Source: Annona cherimola (lineage: Eukaryota; Streptophyta; Magnoliopsida; Magnoliales; Annonaceae). Taken from it: a stretch of 64,000 nt of DNA. The notes under the pieces were generated by a model. It saw nothing but the letters and a program-made list of their open reading frames with translations, was not told where the DNA came from and made no database searches. The translations under genes were made by a program, and so were the position numbers. The first letter of the stretch is position 1, and every line of letters begins with the position of its first letter. Below are positions 15,001 through 24,759 of this stretch, piece by piece. The DNA is taken from assembly GCA_030490835.1 (NCBI GenBank), contig CM059971.1:119754564-119818563 (forward strand). Direction: 5' to 3'.

Positions 15001-18000
15001 TAAAAGAAACAAAATTGCAAACAGCCCTCATTCCACAAATAAAACATACACTCAGGTTCCTTTATTTTTTGGAGTGTCAATGCATCCAATGATTACCACA
15101 AGCTAGCCTGACACAAATAAGTTGAGAGAATAGGCAAATAAGTGTGGGTGTACTTTCCTTTTCGGCCTAACAATAATTTGGCTGAAGTGGTTAAAAATAG
15201 AAAAGACCACACTCATAACCAGAAAGGAACACAATGACATCTACGCATTCCCTATATAAATCATGCACTATACAGGAAAAACACTACCATTTGTTCACTA
15301 TGAGTCGTATACTAATGATATGTAGATGTCTGACTAACAGACCAACATTTGTGGAACTTCGAATGGACTTGCAAGTTCCAAACAAAAGTTATGGTGATCA
15401 GACTAATTATAAGCATTTTCTAAAATGAAGGCCTACTAATGTGAAATTCAATTACAAGCTAGGCCCCCTTAACATTCTCTTGAATTTTTCAATCTTACTG
15501 ATGAATTTTGTCAACCAAATTAAATAGATACCATCAAGCACTTCCAAATCTCAATTAGCTCTCCATATTACATTTCCTATTCCAGTCTTCCTGAATCCTC
15601 TTTCATTCACATATAGGTGCCCCTGACCCCTTAATCCTACCAAAATAAATCTAGCCAGTGTCATAACTTTTATTTGTGATTACACCTAAGCCTATGCTCT
15701 TCACTCATTGTTGTTAACGGGTCAGGAAATGCTTCCATCTATAAGTGACCTCATCATGCTCACCCAAAATCCTTTGGATGTCAATGTGATAATCTAGCCA
15801 TCCATAAAGAATTTGATGAATAAGTTCCAATAAGCAGACAGTATATTGAGTTTTAACACTACTATGGACAACAAAATGCAATAACTAAATTGAAGTTCAC
15901 TAACAAAGAAAATTACTGAATTCCAAAGAAAAGGCATGATACTAAACAGCCACTGGAAAACTGTTCAAAAAAAATTCATCATAATGGTAAATGTTCTATT
16001 GCAATAGGAAGTTTCAACAAATGACTGTAACCCGTAAAGATGGTCACCAATATCAGTGAGTCTAGAGATCATAAAGAAACAGATTTACCTTCAAGATACC
16101 ATTCCCATGGGAAGTATTGGCAATGCAAGGATGGTGTGAGCAAAACAATAATCTCGTGCATGTGCTTGGACCACTGCTCATAGCTGGTGATGAAATCAAT
16201 AGAAGTGCCTTCACCAACACCTCTATAGATGGGAGGAAAGGCGTTTGGGCATCTAGTATACTTTCTGTTTCACTACAAATACCATAAAATAAAGAAATAA
16301 GTTCAGTTTTTCCATATTAGAGAGACTAGAACTGAGGCTTTTGCAGGATTTCAAAATTGCTGCATCAAAGAAATAGACTTAAGGATGGTAGAAGATTTGT
16401 CTTTCCTTATTGATTGACTACATCGGAGTAATTCAGTTACATTTACTTCATATATTAACCAACTAAGAAGCTTCAACACAAGTAATACAATCATAAGAAA
16501 TGCTAACAAACTATTTTGGAGTTCTTTCTGAAAGAAGATAAATTTGGGCAAAAAGAAGAGTTGAACGGGCAAATTTAGGATGGCCATAAACTAGGAAAGC
16601 AACTACTGTCCGAGAACACACCTCTTTTTCAGGATAGACACTCTCTCCCCAATAACAGAAAGCCAACTCGTAAACTCCCATAAGAGATCATTGGACAATT
16701 GAGGAGATGCAGAGGTGATCCTTTTTGCAGATTCATAGGCTTGCTTGCGGATAGCCCAACTTGGATGGCACACTAGGCATAGTATCAACTGTAAAACAGC
16801 ACAGTTGAGTATGAGAAATTAACTATAACAGACACATATACAACAAACCAAGCAATTGTTCACAATTTAATATACCTGCAACATTGATCTGACCGAAAAG
16901 CTCTCTAAAACTCTGCAGGGAAGGAAACAAACCACTTACTGCCGGTCAATTTACAACTACCACGCACAGTTTAGAAGTATTCAAATTACGAAACAATCAT
17001 TGACCACAAGAAAAGTGAGACCAATGTCAGTTCAACATGAAGTCAAAAACCTGGACTGATGCTCCACTAGCAGCACCTCAAGAAGGTCCAAACAAGCTAT
17101 GCAGTCATCAGCAGATAACTTAGAAGCCTGTAAAGAACTTAAAGCATGCAAATAAGCATCCCAAAATTTAAAAGAAAAAATACAATAGCAAAATCAAATA
17201 GCGGTATAGAAACTATATGGATTTAAGGTACAAAAACTACATGAGCCATCACTAAAGATCTTCCTTCAGGGACCTGCAACATCTTTTTATAAATTATGAA
17301 GAATAATAATAATTACCAGTGACATTGGTATTACTGTGGGTTCGTTTTGAGATATCAACAACCAGATCTTCTCCTTCACCATGAGATCCTCTGAAAACAT
17401 AAACAAGTAATAATTTAGTGTTCTATTAAAAAAAAAAATCAATTACATCATATATGTATCCCTATTTCTGAGACAATCTACAATATTTCAGAAGTAACAA
17501 TTATATTGAAAAGAAAACCTGCTCTGATATCTGCGGTACCAATCTTGGCCACTGAAAACAGTGCATAAATTCCATCCAAGCGCTGTGCTGCTTTTGTGAA
17601 ACCTGTTTTTACTAGCTGGACAAGAGACTCAAGCAAAGGCGACATCTGGGGATTATCAACCACAACACAGTTAAAAATGAAACATGCTAACAAAAAGTGG
17701 TACGAAAATTCTGAGGCTGTGAACATAGATCAACATCATTTTACATCCTATCCATACTAAGTAACATCACATCTCTCCTCACCCGTGTTAATGTGTTAGG
17801 ATTCTTGCATATTGCTCTAAGACATCGGAGATGACCTCTTCTTAAAGTTTCCTTCTCCTTAAGGCCCATAGCAATGAAGGATACTACATCCGGCTGAACA
17901 GCTTCTGCTGACCGTGCACACCATGAGGCAATTGCAGGCAATGTAGCAAGCTTCACCTCCTCACTGCCTGAGTAAATCAGAATATAGCAACTTTTAAATG

Positions 18001-20485
18001 CATAACGCATTGAGGAACATGTCAGATAAAACAAAAAAATTAACAAAGCTGTGAAGAAATAAACAGAAAATGGGGCATTAGTACCATTACTTACCGTCCT
18101 CCTTGTAACAAGTCAAAAGGAATCCACATATTGAAGGTGCCAAACTGTTCGTTGTTTTCCCACTTGGAGCCTTTGAGAGTTCTTGCAATGCACTAATCAT
18201 TCCAACCCTCTGATAAACAGATGTAAGTTTCCCTTCTGAACCTGTATAAATCCAAAAACAAAGCTAAATGAACCTCTAGGATGAGAATCAGAAATATCCT
18301 CCTAACATGCGAATAATAATTTCATTGTTTAAGAAGCACGGTAATGGTCACCAACCTCCAATGACAGCCTTAATGACATTGAACATTGCGGGCAAAGCAT
18401 CAGGGTCACTAGACATTTGGCTCAAGCACCCAATGATTGCCAGTGCTCCAACTCTCCTTCCTTCCTCGGCATGCCGAGCCTGCGGTAGAACTATGGAAAG
18501 AAATTCAACTGCATATTTACTCAAATCAAGGTTCACTGATTTCAGCAGAATCTCTACTGATTCCAGGATGATCTCTGGATTTCGCTTTAGCATCTTAACA
18601 GAGGATGGAACCACAGCATTCTTAAAATCATCATGTCCCATGCGCTTCAAAAGTGGAAGGAAAGCATCACTAAGCCCCCTCGGTGGTTTCTCCTTTGCAT
18701 TCATTACTACTTTAAGATACAAATCAAGAAATATTGGCTGCAGAAATAAAAAAGCCCAGCATTAAATAACAGCTATAGTCCTAAAAGGAGTCATTCCAAG
18801 CATCTCCAAGCATGTAACATGTGAAAATTTAGGGGGGGGGGGGGGGGGGGGGGGAGGAAGACCTTGTAGTGATCATACAAAGAAGAATTCGTAGTTGAAA
18901 AATCAAGCAGCATCCTCAGCAATTCACCACCATCTCCATAGGAGATTCTTGAATCCTTTAGATCTTCCATGTACAATCTATAAAGATCAGGTAACTGAAG
19001 AAATCAAAAAACAACTGTAATGTCATACGTGACTAAACCCATAAACAATGAAAAGAAATGCAGAATGGAACATGAAGATTAACAAGGACCTCAGTGAATA
19101 GATGAAAGAATGTTTGAGCACAAGCTCTTTGCACTCGGAAAGAACCCTGTAGAAGGATATGAAGAAGGGAGGCCTGAGTTGTAGCAAGCCTCAAAAAAGC
19201 ATTCTTTGATACAGATGTAAAATCACTCCATCTGAGGAGGAGGCAGGACCACTTGAGAAGCTTGAGACATCCAGTAGAAGACTTAGTTTTTATCTGCTTT
19301 TCTGCAGTCTGAACAAGTGTACCAGCAAAAGTCTTCATAAAGGTAGCTTCGTGCAAAGCTTTAACAATTAGGTCATCAACAGCTTTTCTTGATGCTCGAT
19401 CATCATATATAAACAGTGTTTTGAATATCGTATCAACCAAAAATGAAGCAGCATCATTTGGCATCTCTTCAAAAAGGTGAAAGGGCAAGAATGGGTGAGA
19501 AAAAAGCATGAGCGAGAGAGAGAGAGAGAGAGAATTTGAGCATAATAGTTAAATTTGGGAGCTTAAAATGGTAGAGATTCAACAAAACAAACACATCAAT
19601 AGGCTGATGCGTGCTTTCCAATTCCATTCACATACCGGAGTTTAGAATCAAAGTTACCACTGAAACATGAACAGGGGGGCAATAAATTATAACTAAAATC
19701 ACGTCGTGTCCGGGGGTAACAAAAATATAATTCAAACTAAAATCATCTTTTTTGTTTGAGCTACATTTTATTCCCGCTTTGGCTGTACAATCCTAAAAGG
19801 GCTTAGTTAAGAATATTTCAAAGTATCAGAATTATAATCAATCCAGTATTTTTTCCTCTCGCTGTTAAGTAGTTTCCGCAAATGCAATCATGTGGACAGC
19901 GGCAAAAACCCAACTATAATTGATTAGGGCTTTTGCCATATTCTAGGTCCCTCTGTCTTTCTAATTCTATTAGCCGTGAAAAAGAAAGATCGGAGAGGAA
20001 GTGCCTGTGTGTGTTTTTTGGGGAGGAGGGGTTGAGTTTGGGGGAATGAAGAGAGAGACGCTGAGACGCTGCAGCAGTGTGCTGTATCTAATTTCAAGAT
20101 TGTGGCAGTTTCTTCGTCAATCTACGGTTGATGATCTTCTTCTCTCTTATCTAAGTTTCTTCGCCAATCTAAAAATTCTCTCTTATCCAAATCAGTAACA
20201 CCAACACAAATGCCATCGAACTAACTTTCTCTAAGAATCGAAAGGGCCTCCAGCTCTTGATAAAAAGCACAGACGCAGCAACTGTGAGGCTAGAAACCAC
20301 ATAACAGCTCAATTTCAATATAAATAGCAACTTCGCAACCCATGCTTAGAACTAAAGCAACCGCTTCTACCTGAATTCTGCAGAACCGACGGAATTTCAT
20401 TGCGAAATATCCTAACCCGTTGTTTCACCGACGACGTCGACACCATTTCAGCAGCGTGGCTCAACACTTCCATTGGTTGCGCCAT
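68..20485 (-). CDS. GCN1: GCN1/ILITYHIA, eIF2-alpha kinase activator (5' half; runs off left edge)
   Basis: HEAT-repeat protein that binds ribosomes and activates the kinase GCN2, which phosphorylates eIF2-alpha; cytosolic. I joined 26 exons by GT..AG borders with phase kept throughout: 20371-20485, 19090-19466, 18863-18994, 18356-18737, 18095-18241, 17783-17967, 17519-17645, 17317-17390, 17051-17127, 16876-16912, 16622-16788, 16089-16272, 11925-12002, 9248-9367, 9099-9158, 5661-5786, 5485-5581, 4910-5088, 2326-2628, 2117-2233, 1843-1944, 1483-1632, 926-1090, 623-799, 285-407, 68-148. This gives 1,294 codons with no stop, about half of the usual ~2,600. Recognisable blocks include IYDDRASRKAVDDLIVKAL, LLKWSCLLL, GHLRCLRAI, FCSHHPC, TPEGMLSSEQGVY, AKEEARELLLREEAS and MAIANPIFAHSQLPSL. 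The start at 20485 (MAQPMEVL) fits the family; an in-frame ATG lies 117 bp upstream. The eEF3-like and GCN2-binding parts lie beyond the window. No break is seen, so the gene looks functional. Confidence 0.95.
3143..3498. mobile_element. MITE with ~45-bp terminal inverted repeats in GCN1 intron 18
   Basis: The left end (from about 3149, ACTGGTTGGACAAATGGCA) matches the reverse complement of the right end (to about 3492) over roughly 45 bp with some mismatches, including the shared CATCCAACTGGTTACTTT / GTCCAACTGGTTGCTTTT part. The interior is AT-rich with no ORF. A short TATA-like direct repeat at the edges may be the target duplication. Superfamily not assigned. Confidence 0.6.
4073..4281. 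mobile_element. Tourist-like (PIF/Harbinger) MITE, 209 bp, TTA target duplication
   Basis: The ends GAGCCTGTTCTGAATCATAC and, on the other strand, AGGGCCTGTTCCAAACCACA start inverted repeats of about 47 bp that both end in GAATCTGTATC. A 3-bp TTA lies on each side (4070-4072, 4282-4284), the usual PIF/Harbinger target duplication. Located in GCN1 intron 18. Non-coding. Confidence 0.7.
5124..5402. mobile_element. GGTGTGTTTGG-type MITE in GCN1 intron 17
   Basis: Begins GGTGTGTTCGGCAATGG and ends CCCAAACACACCC, with AAA on both sides (5121-5123, 5403-5405). The interior shares the CTATCCTACTTTTCAATCATTTC and TATTTTAACTTTAT-type sequence with copies at 7211, 10640, 36690, 53672 and 57933. It fills most of the 396-bp intron. 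The 3-bp target sites of other copies point to a Tourist-like element. Confidence 0.7.
6678..6863. repeat. Tandem repeat, ~78-bp unit, about 2.4 copies, GCN1 intron 15
   Basis: ATCTTGAATTATTTCTATA recurs at about 6678 and 6756, followed each time by AATAAGAATACATA and AAATCATATATCATATTTTC. A third partial unit starts near 6831. Very AT-rich, non-coding. Confidence 0.65.
7211..7484. mobile_element. GGTGTGTTTGG-type MITE in GCN1 intron 15
   Basis: Starts GGGCGTGTTTGGTTATCAA and ends TTTCCCAAACACAT. The interior (ACTCTCCATAACTACCATAT, then TTTCTACACAACTAACCTAT) matches the other family members. The target duplication is not clear for this copy. Confidence 0.65.
10500..11080. mobile_element. Older Tourist-like MITE split by a younger one (nested pair)
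   Basis: The outer element starts GGGTCTGTTTGGAATTC at 10500 and ends ACAAACACAACCC at 11080, with TAA on both sides (10497-10499, 11081-11083), a typical PIF/Harbinger site. Its body is interrupted at 10640-10931 by a second family member. Located in GCN1 intron 13. Confidence 0.65.
10640..10931. mobile_element. Younger GGGTGTGTTTGG MITE inserted inside the 10500-11080 element
   Basis: GGGTGTGTTTGGCAATTTG opens and TTTCCCAAACACACCC closes this 292-bp element. TAT directly repeats on both sides (10637-10639, 10932-10934). The outer element's ACCCTACTTACTATTATTCC continues after it as TATATTTCAATCATTTTTC. Confidence 0.75.
11526..11720. mobile_element. Half copy of the GTTAGCCCGGGCTAAGC foldback element
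   Basis: Only the right arm is present: ATATATACACGTATCCAAAAATGG, AATACACTTAGATAACAAGTG, then GGTGGGCTAAGCGGGCATTTG and GGGCTAACAAGATCACTCC. Full copies lie at 29508-29893, 38438-38802 and 56895-57291. Truncated copy in GCN1 intron 13. Confidence 0.65.
12875..13190 (-). pseudogene. Unidentified coding-like fragment with frame breaks
   Basis: On the minus strand, several protein-like stretches follow each other but in different frames with stops between: one including KVPKAGINAHVKEVW, one including MLHMEAVACEHDNLPRSVGA, and one including KGFSPAERIKWKQYFAFS. The composition is less AT-rich than the surrounding intron. I do not recognise a family. It could be a decayed retrotransposed gene or element fragment, or chance. 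Confidence 0.25.
13640..14870 (+). mobile_element. LTR-retrotransposon remnant (solo-LTR-like) in GCN1 intron 12
   Basis: It reads like a plant Ty3/Gypsy LTR on the plus strand: a GC-normal block starting near TGTTAAGGGC (13644), a TATA-like CTCTTATAGAAGGGG near 14370, a T-rich tract, and the phrase CTCTGTGGATTCGACCC near 14717, which is common near the 3' end of such LTRs. ATGGCGC follows near 14822, where a primer-binding site would lie. No second LTR, gag or pol is seen. The ends are approximate. Confidence 0.45.
18832..18854. repeat. 23-nt G homopolymer just inside a GCN1 intron
   Basis: Twenty-three consecutive G on the plus strand, so C on the GCN1 strand. The run begins 9 nt downstream of the 5' splice site of exon 3 (exon end 18863). 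It is not coding: the reading frame ends at AAG before the GT. Confidence 0.9.
19510..19533. repeat. GA microsatellite in GCN1 intron 1
   Basis: About ten GA units (GAGCGAGAGAGAGAGAGAGA...), a CT run on the GCN1 strand, close to the 3' end of the 904-bp first intron. Confidence 0.85.
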
Positions 20486-20940
20486 CGGATCAAACGGGCG
20501 TGGATGACACAAAACTTCGGTAAATAGGTATGTGCTTCCAGCACAGAGAATCAATGGATCAGTAACTGCAGTACTCTGGATTAGGATTGTAGGGTATATC
20601 AAGATTTTTCAGCAATGGGGATTTTGATGCCGGGAGATCCGACTTCCGGCTTTCTCGATGCGATGTCTAGGTTCGCGGATCTTGTCCAAAGCTGCGTTCG
20701 GGAGAATTTTCTTCGTTTTTCTTTCAGCTATCCGGACCAAGTGCTAGGGTTTTAGAGCTTGTGAGAAAATGATGGTATTTTGAGGAGCAGCAGATCAAGG
20801 TCTCAGATGGACTCCGCAAGAACTGAACGCGCACAGAACCGACTGCCGGGCCTTGGGCACAGACGTCAGGCCCTACAAACGAATCGACCTCGCTGGTAGG
20901 ACGGGCCGACGTAGTTTCCATAGTCTACCACTGGGGAGAG
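20486..20940 (-). promoter_or_regulatory. GCN1 5' leader and proximal promoter region
   Basis: Upstream side of the minus-strand GCN1 start. It is less AT-rich than the sequence beyond 20940, as expected for a leader and core promoter. An ATG at 20600-20602 is in frame with the main start and would add 39 residues. A separate minus-strand ORF at 20724-20921 (65 codons) could be an upstream ORF if transcription starts that far out. No clear TATA box was found, which is common for housekeeping genes. Confidence 0.4.
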
Positions 20941-21474
20941 TGTTACTCCACTCGCTTCTCCAATTCATTCATAAACTTCGAATCTATAACATTTGCCTAT
21001 AATTTCTTATATACCTACATTATTTCATAAATTCTTCCTATGTCTATAAGATTCCATTCTAAATCCCTTATATGCTTATGTCATCAGCAAAATCTTTATT
21101 GCCATAATGAAAAGGTGATTTTGCCTGTTCGAAATTTCATAACTTAAACAATTCAATCTTGGCATTTCTTAATTAATGATAACAAATCATCAATATATTA
21201 CATTAAATAACTTAAAAATTATATTAAAGTTTAATCATTTTAATTATGAAAAATCTTAAAAGGGTAAGATCACTCTTTCAAATTGGTAGATAAAGGACTT
21301 GTACTAACATCGCCAGTGTAATATGAACTTAAGGTTAAATATTATGAACATAAGATAAATTAGTGAAACATTGTGGGTATATTAGTAATTATGTACAAAT
21401 GTTATAAGTATAGAAGGATTTTTTTTTTTTAAACAAATTTTTTTCGAATGTTTTTGGCTATACTAAACACTCTT
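20941..21474. other. AT-rich intergenic sequence, nothing recognised
   Basis: Distal upstream side of GCN1. No ORF, RNA gene or repeat ends were seen. Confidence 0.5.
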
Positions 21475-22310
21475 CAAATCAAAATTTTCACAGCCGTTTG
21501 TTAACATTCGAAACTTTTAAAATTAAAATTTTTCAATTGAAAATATTTTATTCTTTACAATTATCATATTTTTTAGTTATTTATTTGCTTCTTCATATAC
21601 AACTATCATGCTTTCAATTATTTTTATACAACTACCATAAAATAAACATATCTATTTTAGTTTCATTTTTTTATTTTTCACTATTACTCACATAATATTA
21701 TATAATTACCTTGCATTTCAAAAATTTATACATCAATAACTTTTTATCAAATATTTTATCACTCCCCAAATATACTCTTTGAGAGTTTTGTTTATCATAC
21801 AAAAATTCAATAATAAAACTTTTACTCTCCATAATTACTTTATTTTTTACTTATTTGTATATAGCTATCATACTTTTCAATCAATTTTATATAACTACTC
21901 ATACATCTAACATATCTATTTGAATTTTATTATCTTTACTCTCAATCATTACTCAGATTATAGTACATAATTTTCTCTAATTTCAAAAAATTGTACCCTA
22001 AATTTTTTTATCAAATAATTTATCACTTCCTAAGCATACATAATATAGAACTTTTCATTCTTTATAATGATTCTATTTTTCATTATTTTCATATTTTTCT
22101 ATATAACTATCATATTTTTAATCACTTTTACACAATTACTCATACAACTAATCTATTAATTTTAATCATTGTTTTTTTTACTCTTCATCGTTACCTATAT
22201 TATGTACATTATTTTGTTACATTTCAAAATTCTTATATTAGAAATTTTTCATTCAAAAGTTTTTCCACTTTTCAAGTAAACATTTATAAAACTTTTGGAT
22301 GAAAAGTTTT
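21475..22310. mobile_element. Cluster of decayed GGTGTGTTTGG-type MITEs
   Basis: Three successive stretches (about 21480-21775, 21785-22035, 22045-22285) repeat the family's internal order: AACTTTT-like start, CTCTCCATAATTAC, CATACTTTTCAATC, ACTCATACATCTAACATATC, ATTTTATTATCTTTACTC, and a TTTTATCACTCCC-like end. The termini are decayed and no target duplications can be read. Confidence 0.5.
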
Positions 22311-22845
22311 TTGTATACTTTTTTTAAAATTGAAATATAATGATGTAATATAATATAGGTAATGAAAATGAGTAAATAAAATAAAATAAAGATAGATAAG
22401 ACGCACTTTTTTGAAGTGGTGCACCCATAGGACACAGCTTGTCAGATCCTCCCTGAAGTTTTACCAGCCCAACGAATCAACGATCAATAACTGCAGTGCC
22501 CAAAATTAAAATGTTAAGGTTTACATGCTAAGCTATGTATTTAATTAGCGATTCTATAGGGTTTCACGGCGATTGTAAAAAATATTTGTTTATTTTTTAT
22601 GCACGTGTGGGTCCTGCCGAGGTAGTCAGGCAGGAGACCTGCTCGGAATTATGGTAATTATTAGTTAAAATATAGTATCTGTGAGAAAAAAGCCTTTTTT
22701 CAAAAAATATATATATAGTGATATTTGTCAAACGCTAACACTCGTCCACCCTCAAGTTTCATCGGCGCCCTTGTTGCTCGGGTGGAAATAAGGTGGTCTT
22801 AATCCGACTAATTAAATATAATTTATGATAAAGTTAGGTTCGGCA
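22311..22845. other. Intergenic sequence, nothing recognised
   Basis: Mixed AT-rich and moderately GC sequence (for example around 22760-22800). No gene or element ends were found. Confidence 0.5.
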
Positions 22846-23310
22846 TTTTTGAAAAAAAATTAAACAATAAAACTCGATTTAAATCAACCTAATTATAAAA
22901 GTTGGTTGGTTTAGATTAGATGATTATCAATCCAACCTAATCCAATTTTATATATTAGCATAAAATATAATTAGATTATTAAAAACAGTCATAAATTAAC
23001 ACACAGTACATAAGAATTAACTAGATATTATTGTTTTGAATAAGTTTATTTAGTAATTATATTATTGTATAAGCCGTGAATTGGAAAGCATTGATATAAA
23101 AAAGATTTTTTATTCTTTTATATAAATTTATAATTTAAAATAGATCTGACTAAGCAAAATAAATTTAAATACGTATATTTATTGATCCGATTTCTAATCC
23201 AAACCAAACCTGATTTCTATAAGATTTGGTTAATATGTGAAAAATAATGTCGAAAGTGTAGTTGGGTTGAGATAATTATATTTAACCAATCTTGATTTAC
23301 ACCCCAACTT
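22846..23310. mobile_element. hAT-MITE-like AT-rich repeat
   Basis: The interior contains complementary GGTTGGTTTAGATTAG and CCAACCTAATCC motifs, and the right end reads TTGATTTACACCCCAAC, similar to the right end of the 51387-51722 element. The left end and the target duplication are unclear, so the superfamily is tentative. Confidence 0.35.
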
Positions 23311-23479
23311 GTTACTACCACCTGGGCTTGGGCTTCTCTATAGGTGGGCTTCAGATCCACCATGACCCACCATTCTCCTGTTGGGATCTCTAACACCTAC
23401 CACAAAATATGTGTATCTGCATGCGCAATATTATAATCAAACAGCAAAACCATGTATCTGGAAAAATGTGGGAGTCCTA

Positions 23480-23705
23480 CATGAAGCTGCTGCCCCATCT
23501 TGCATGCAGCTGTGCCTTTATGGTCACACTCAGGGTGTGATTCGGCCCCTTTTCAGATCTGGCCTGGCCTACCAGGTCGACTCGGGAGCCGATCTTCTTC
23601 ACCAGTCCATGGGCCCCTTGCTCCTCACCGAAAGCTAATTTTGGGCCATTTAATTTCATCCCACGAGGCTAGCTTTTCGGACCAATTTAAAGTCCTCTCC
23701 CCACC
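23480..23705 (-). pseudogene. Broken, rearranged copy of the neighbouring R2R3-MYB gene
   Basis: 23490-23580 is similar to MYB exon 2 at 25870-25955: CCCCATCTTGCATGCA, then CGGCCCCTTTTCAGATCTGGCCT against CTGGCCCCTCTTCAGATCTGGCCT. 23586-23680 is similar to exon 1 at 26265-26360: GGAGCCGATCTTCTTCACCAGTCCATGG, differing by one base over most of that run. The two parts abut directly, so intron 1 and the adjoining exon ends are missing, and the reading frame is interrupted. A residual peptide, QLHARWGSSFM, matches exon 2's [11 protein letters not shown] read-through, which includes the start of intron 2. This shows a DNA-level duplication followed by internal deletion, not a spliced retrocopy. 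Confidence 0.75.
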
Positions 23706-23719
23706 TCGACGACATATGC

Positions 23720-24134
23720 GACGACTGATCATTTACGACCGGTCGGAAATCCGGTGATTTCCGACCGGTCAAAAAAATATATTTTTTTTATTTTTTTTAA
23801 AAAATAATTTTATAAACATGTTAATCTAGTTATATTTAATCTATAAACCAAATTTTACCATTTTTGGATATGTATATATATTTATTTTGAATTTTTAAAT
23901 ACAGGGGTATTTAAGTCATTTTAAATATTCTTAAAATGACTTAAATACCCCTGTATTTAAAAATTCAAAATAAATATATATACATATCCAAAAATGGTAA
24001 AATTTGGTTTATAGATTAAATATAACTAGATTAACATGTTTATAAAATTATTTTTCAAAAAAAATAAAAAAAAATAAATTTTTTGACCGGTCGGAAATCC
24101 GGTGATTTCCGACCGGTCGTAGAAGATCAGGATT
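23720..24134. mobile_element. 415-bp foldback element with 10-bp target duplication (MULE-like MITE)
   Basis: The whole element is an almost perfect palindrome: the left arm to about 23925 is the reverse complement of the right arm. Within each arm a small inverted repeat, GACCGGTCGGAAATC / GATTTCCGACCGGTC around CGGT, forms its own hairpin. The centre is AAATACAGGGGTATTTAAG and its inverse. CGACATATGC occurs on both sides (23710-23719, 24135-24144), a 10-bp direct repeat that fits Mutator-type insertion (9-10 bp). No ORF. It is inserted right beside the MYB relic. Confidence 0.8.
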
Positions 24135-24144
24135 CGACATATGC

Positions 24145-24759
24145 TACTCATAAAACAGCGCTTTCATCATCTGGACATGGTCTTATTTGAAATGTATATA
24201 CCGAGTGATTGCCATAAAAAAAGGAAAAAATCTTTTAAAAAAGGGCTAAATGGAGTCCCGTACGATCTAAAGTGCGGAACTATTACTCTTCATCAATGTG
24301 TATTTTATATATGATTACCAAAATATCACATTGATTGGAAATTTGTATGTTGTAAAAAAAAACTATCATTTGAGAACGAATGCTAATAAAACATTAAAGA
24401 ATTTAATTTTCCGTGCAAATTAAGTAGTTTTCATCTATAAAATCCATGTTCTCACTATCAGCACTTCATTCAAACCCCAGTAATAATTTGATCGAAGATC
24501 ACAAACATTTCAAATTCTTAATATTTAGCTTTGCGAATAGTTCCAAGTTACAAAATATTGCTTTATCCGTACGCCTCGTTGCCACTAAGGAGGACCCCCA
24601 AATTGCAAATACCACCTGAGAAGTACAAAAGGAAACTTATCCAAACCTATCAATGCGGGAATATTTTAAGGAAAGCGCCATTAGAGAGAGACTTTCTTGT
24701 CTTTGACATCACGTCTCTCTAATTTCTTAGCACATTGTACGCCTAAAATAACATTACAA
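24145..24759. other. MYB 3' flank, no feature recognised
   Basis: Downstream side of the MYB stop codon (24760), probably holding its 3' UTR. No ORF or repeat ends were seen. Confidence 0.5.

Larger units (their letters stand above)
12003..16088 (-). other. GCN1 intron 12 (4.1 kb): contents
   Basis: The largest GCN1 intron in the window, between exons ending at 16089 and starting at 12002; both borders keep phase 0. It holds a coding-like block (about 12875-13190), a CT/T-rich run (13188-13219) and an LTR-like block (about 13640-14870). The parts 12003-12870, 13220-13640 and 14880-16088 look like ordinary AT-rich intron without a named element. No extra exon is needed: the flanking protein aligns to the family without a gap. 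Confidence 0.6.

Noticed and set aside
13644..15094. ATGATT direct repeat as target site of the LTR-like block
   Set aside because: A 6-bp match found by searching a wide interval is likely by chance, and LTR elements of this type normally give 5 bp.
12003..16088. A missing GCN1 micro-exon in the 4-kb intron
   Set aside because: Exons 12 and 13 join in phase 0 and the joined protein (..HGNGILK/RLKRSLQ..) aligns with the family without a length gap.
18307..18765. 152-codon plus-strand ORF
   Set aside because: Antisense to GCN1 exon 4, whose minus-strand protein is clearly family-matching; chance open frame opposite a real exon.
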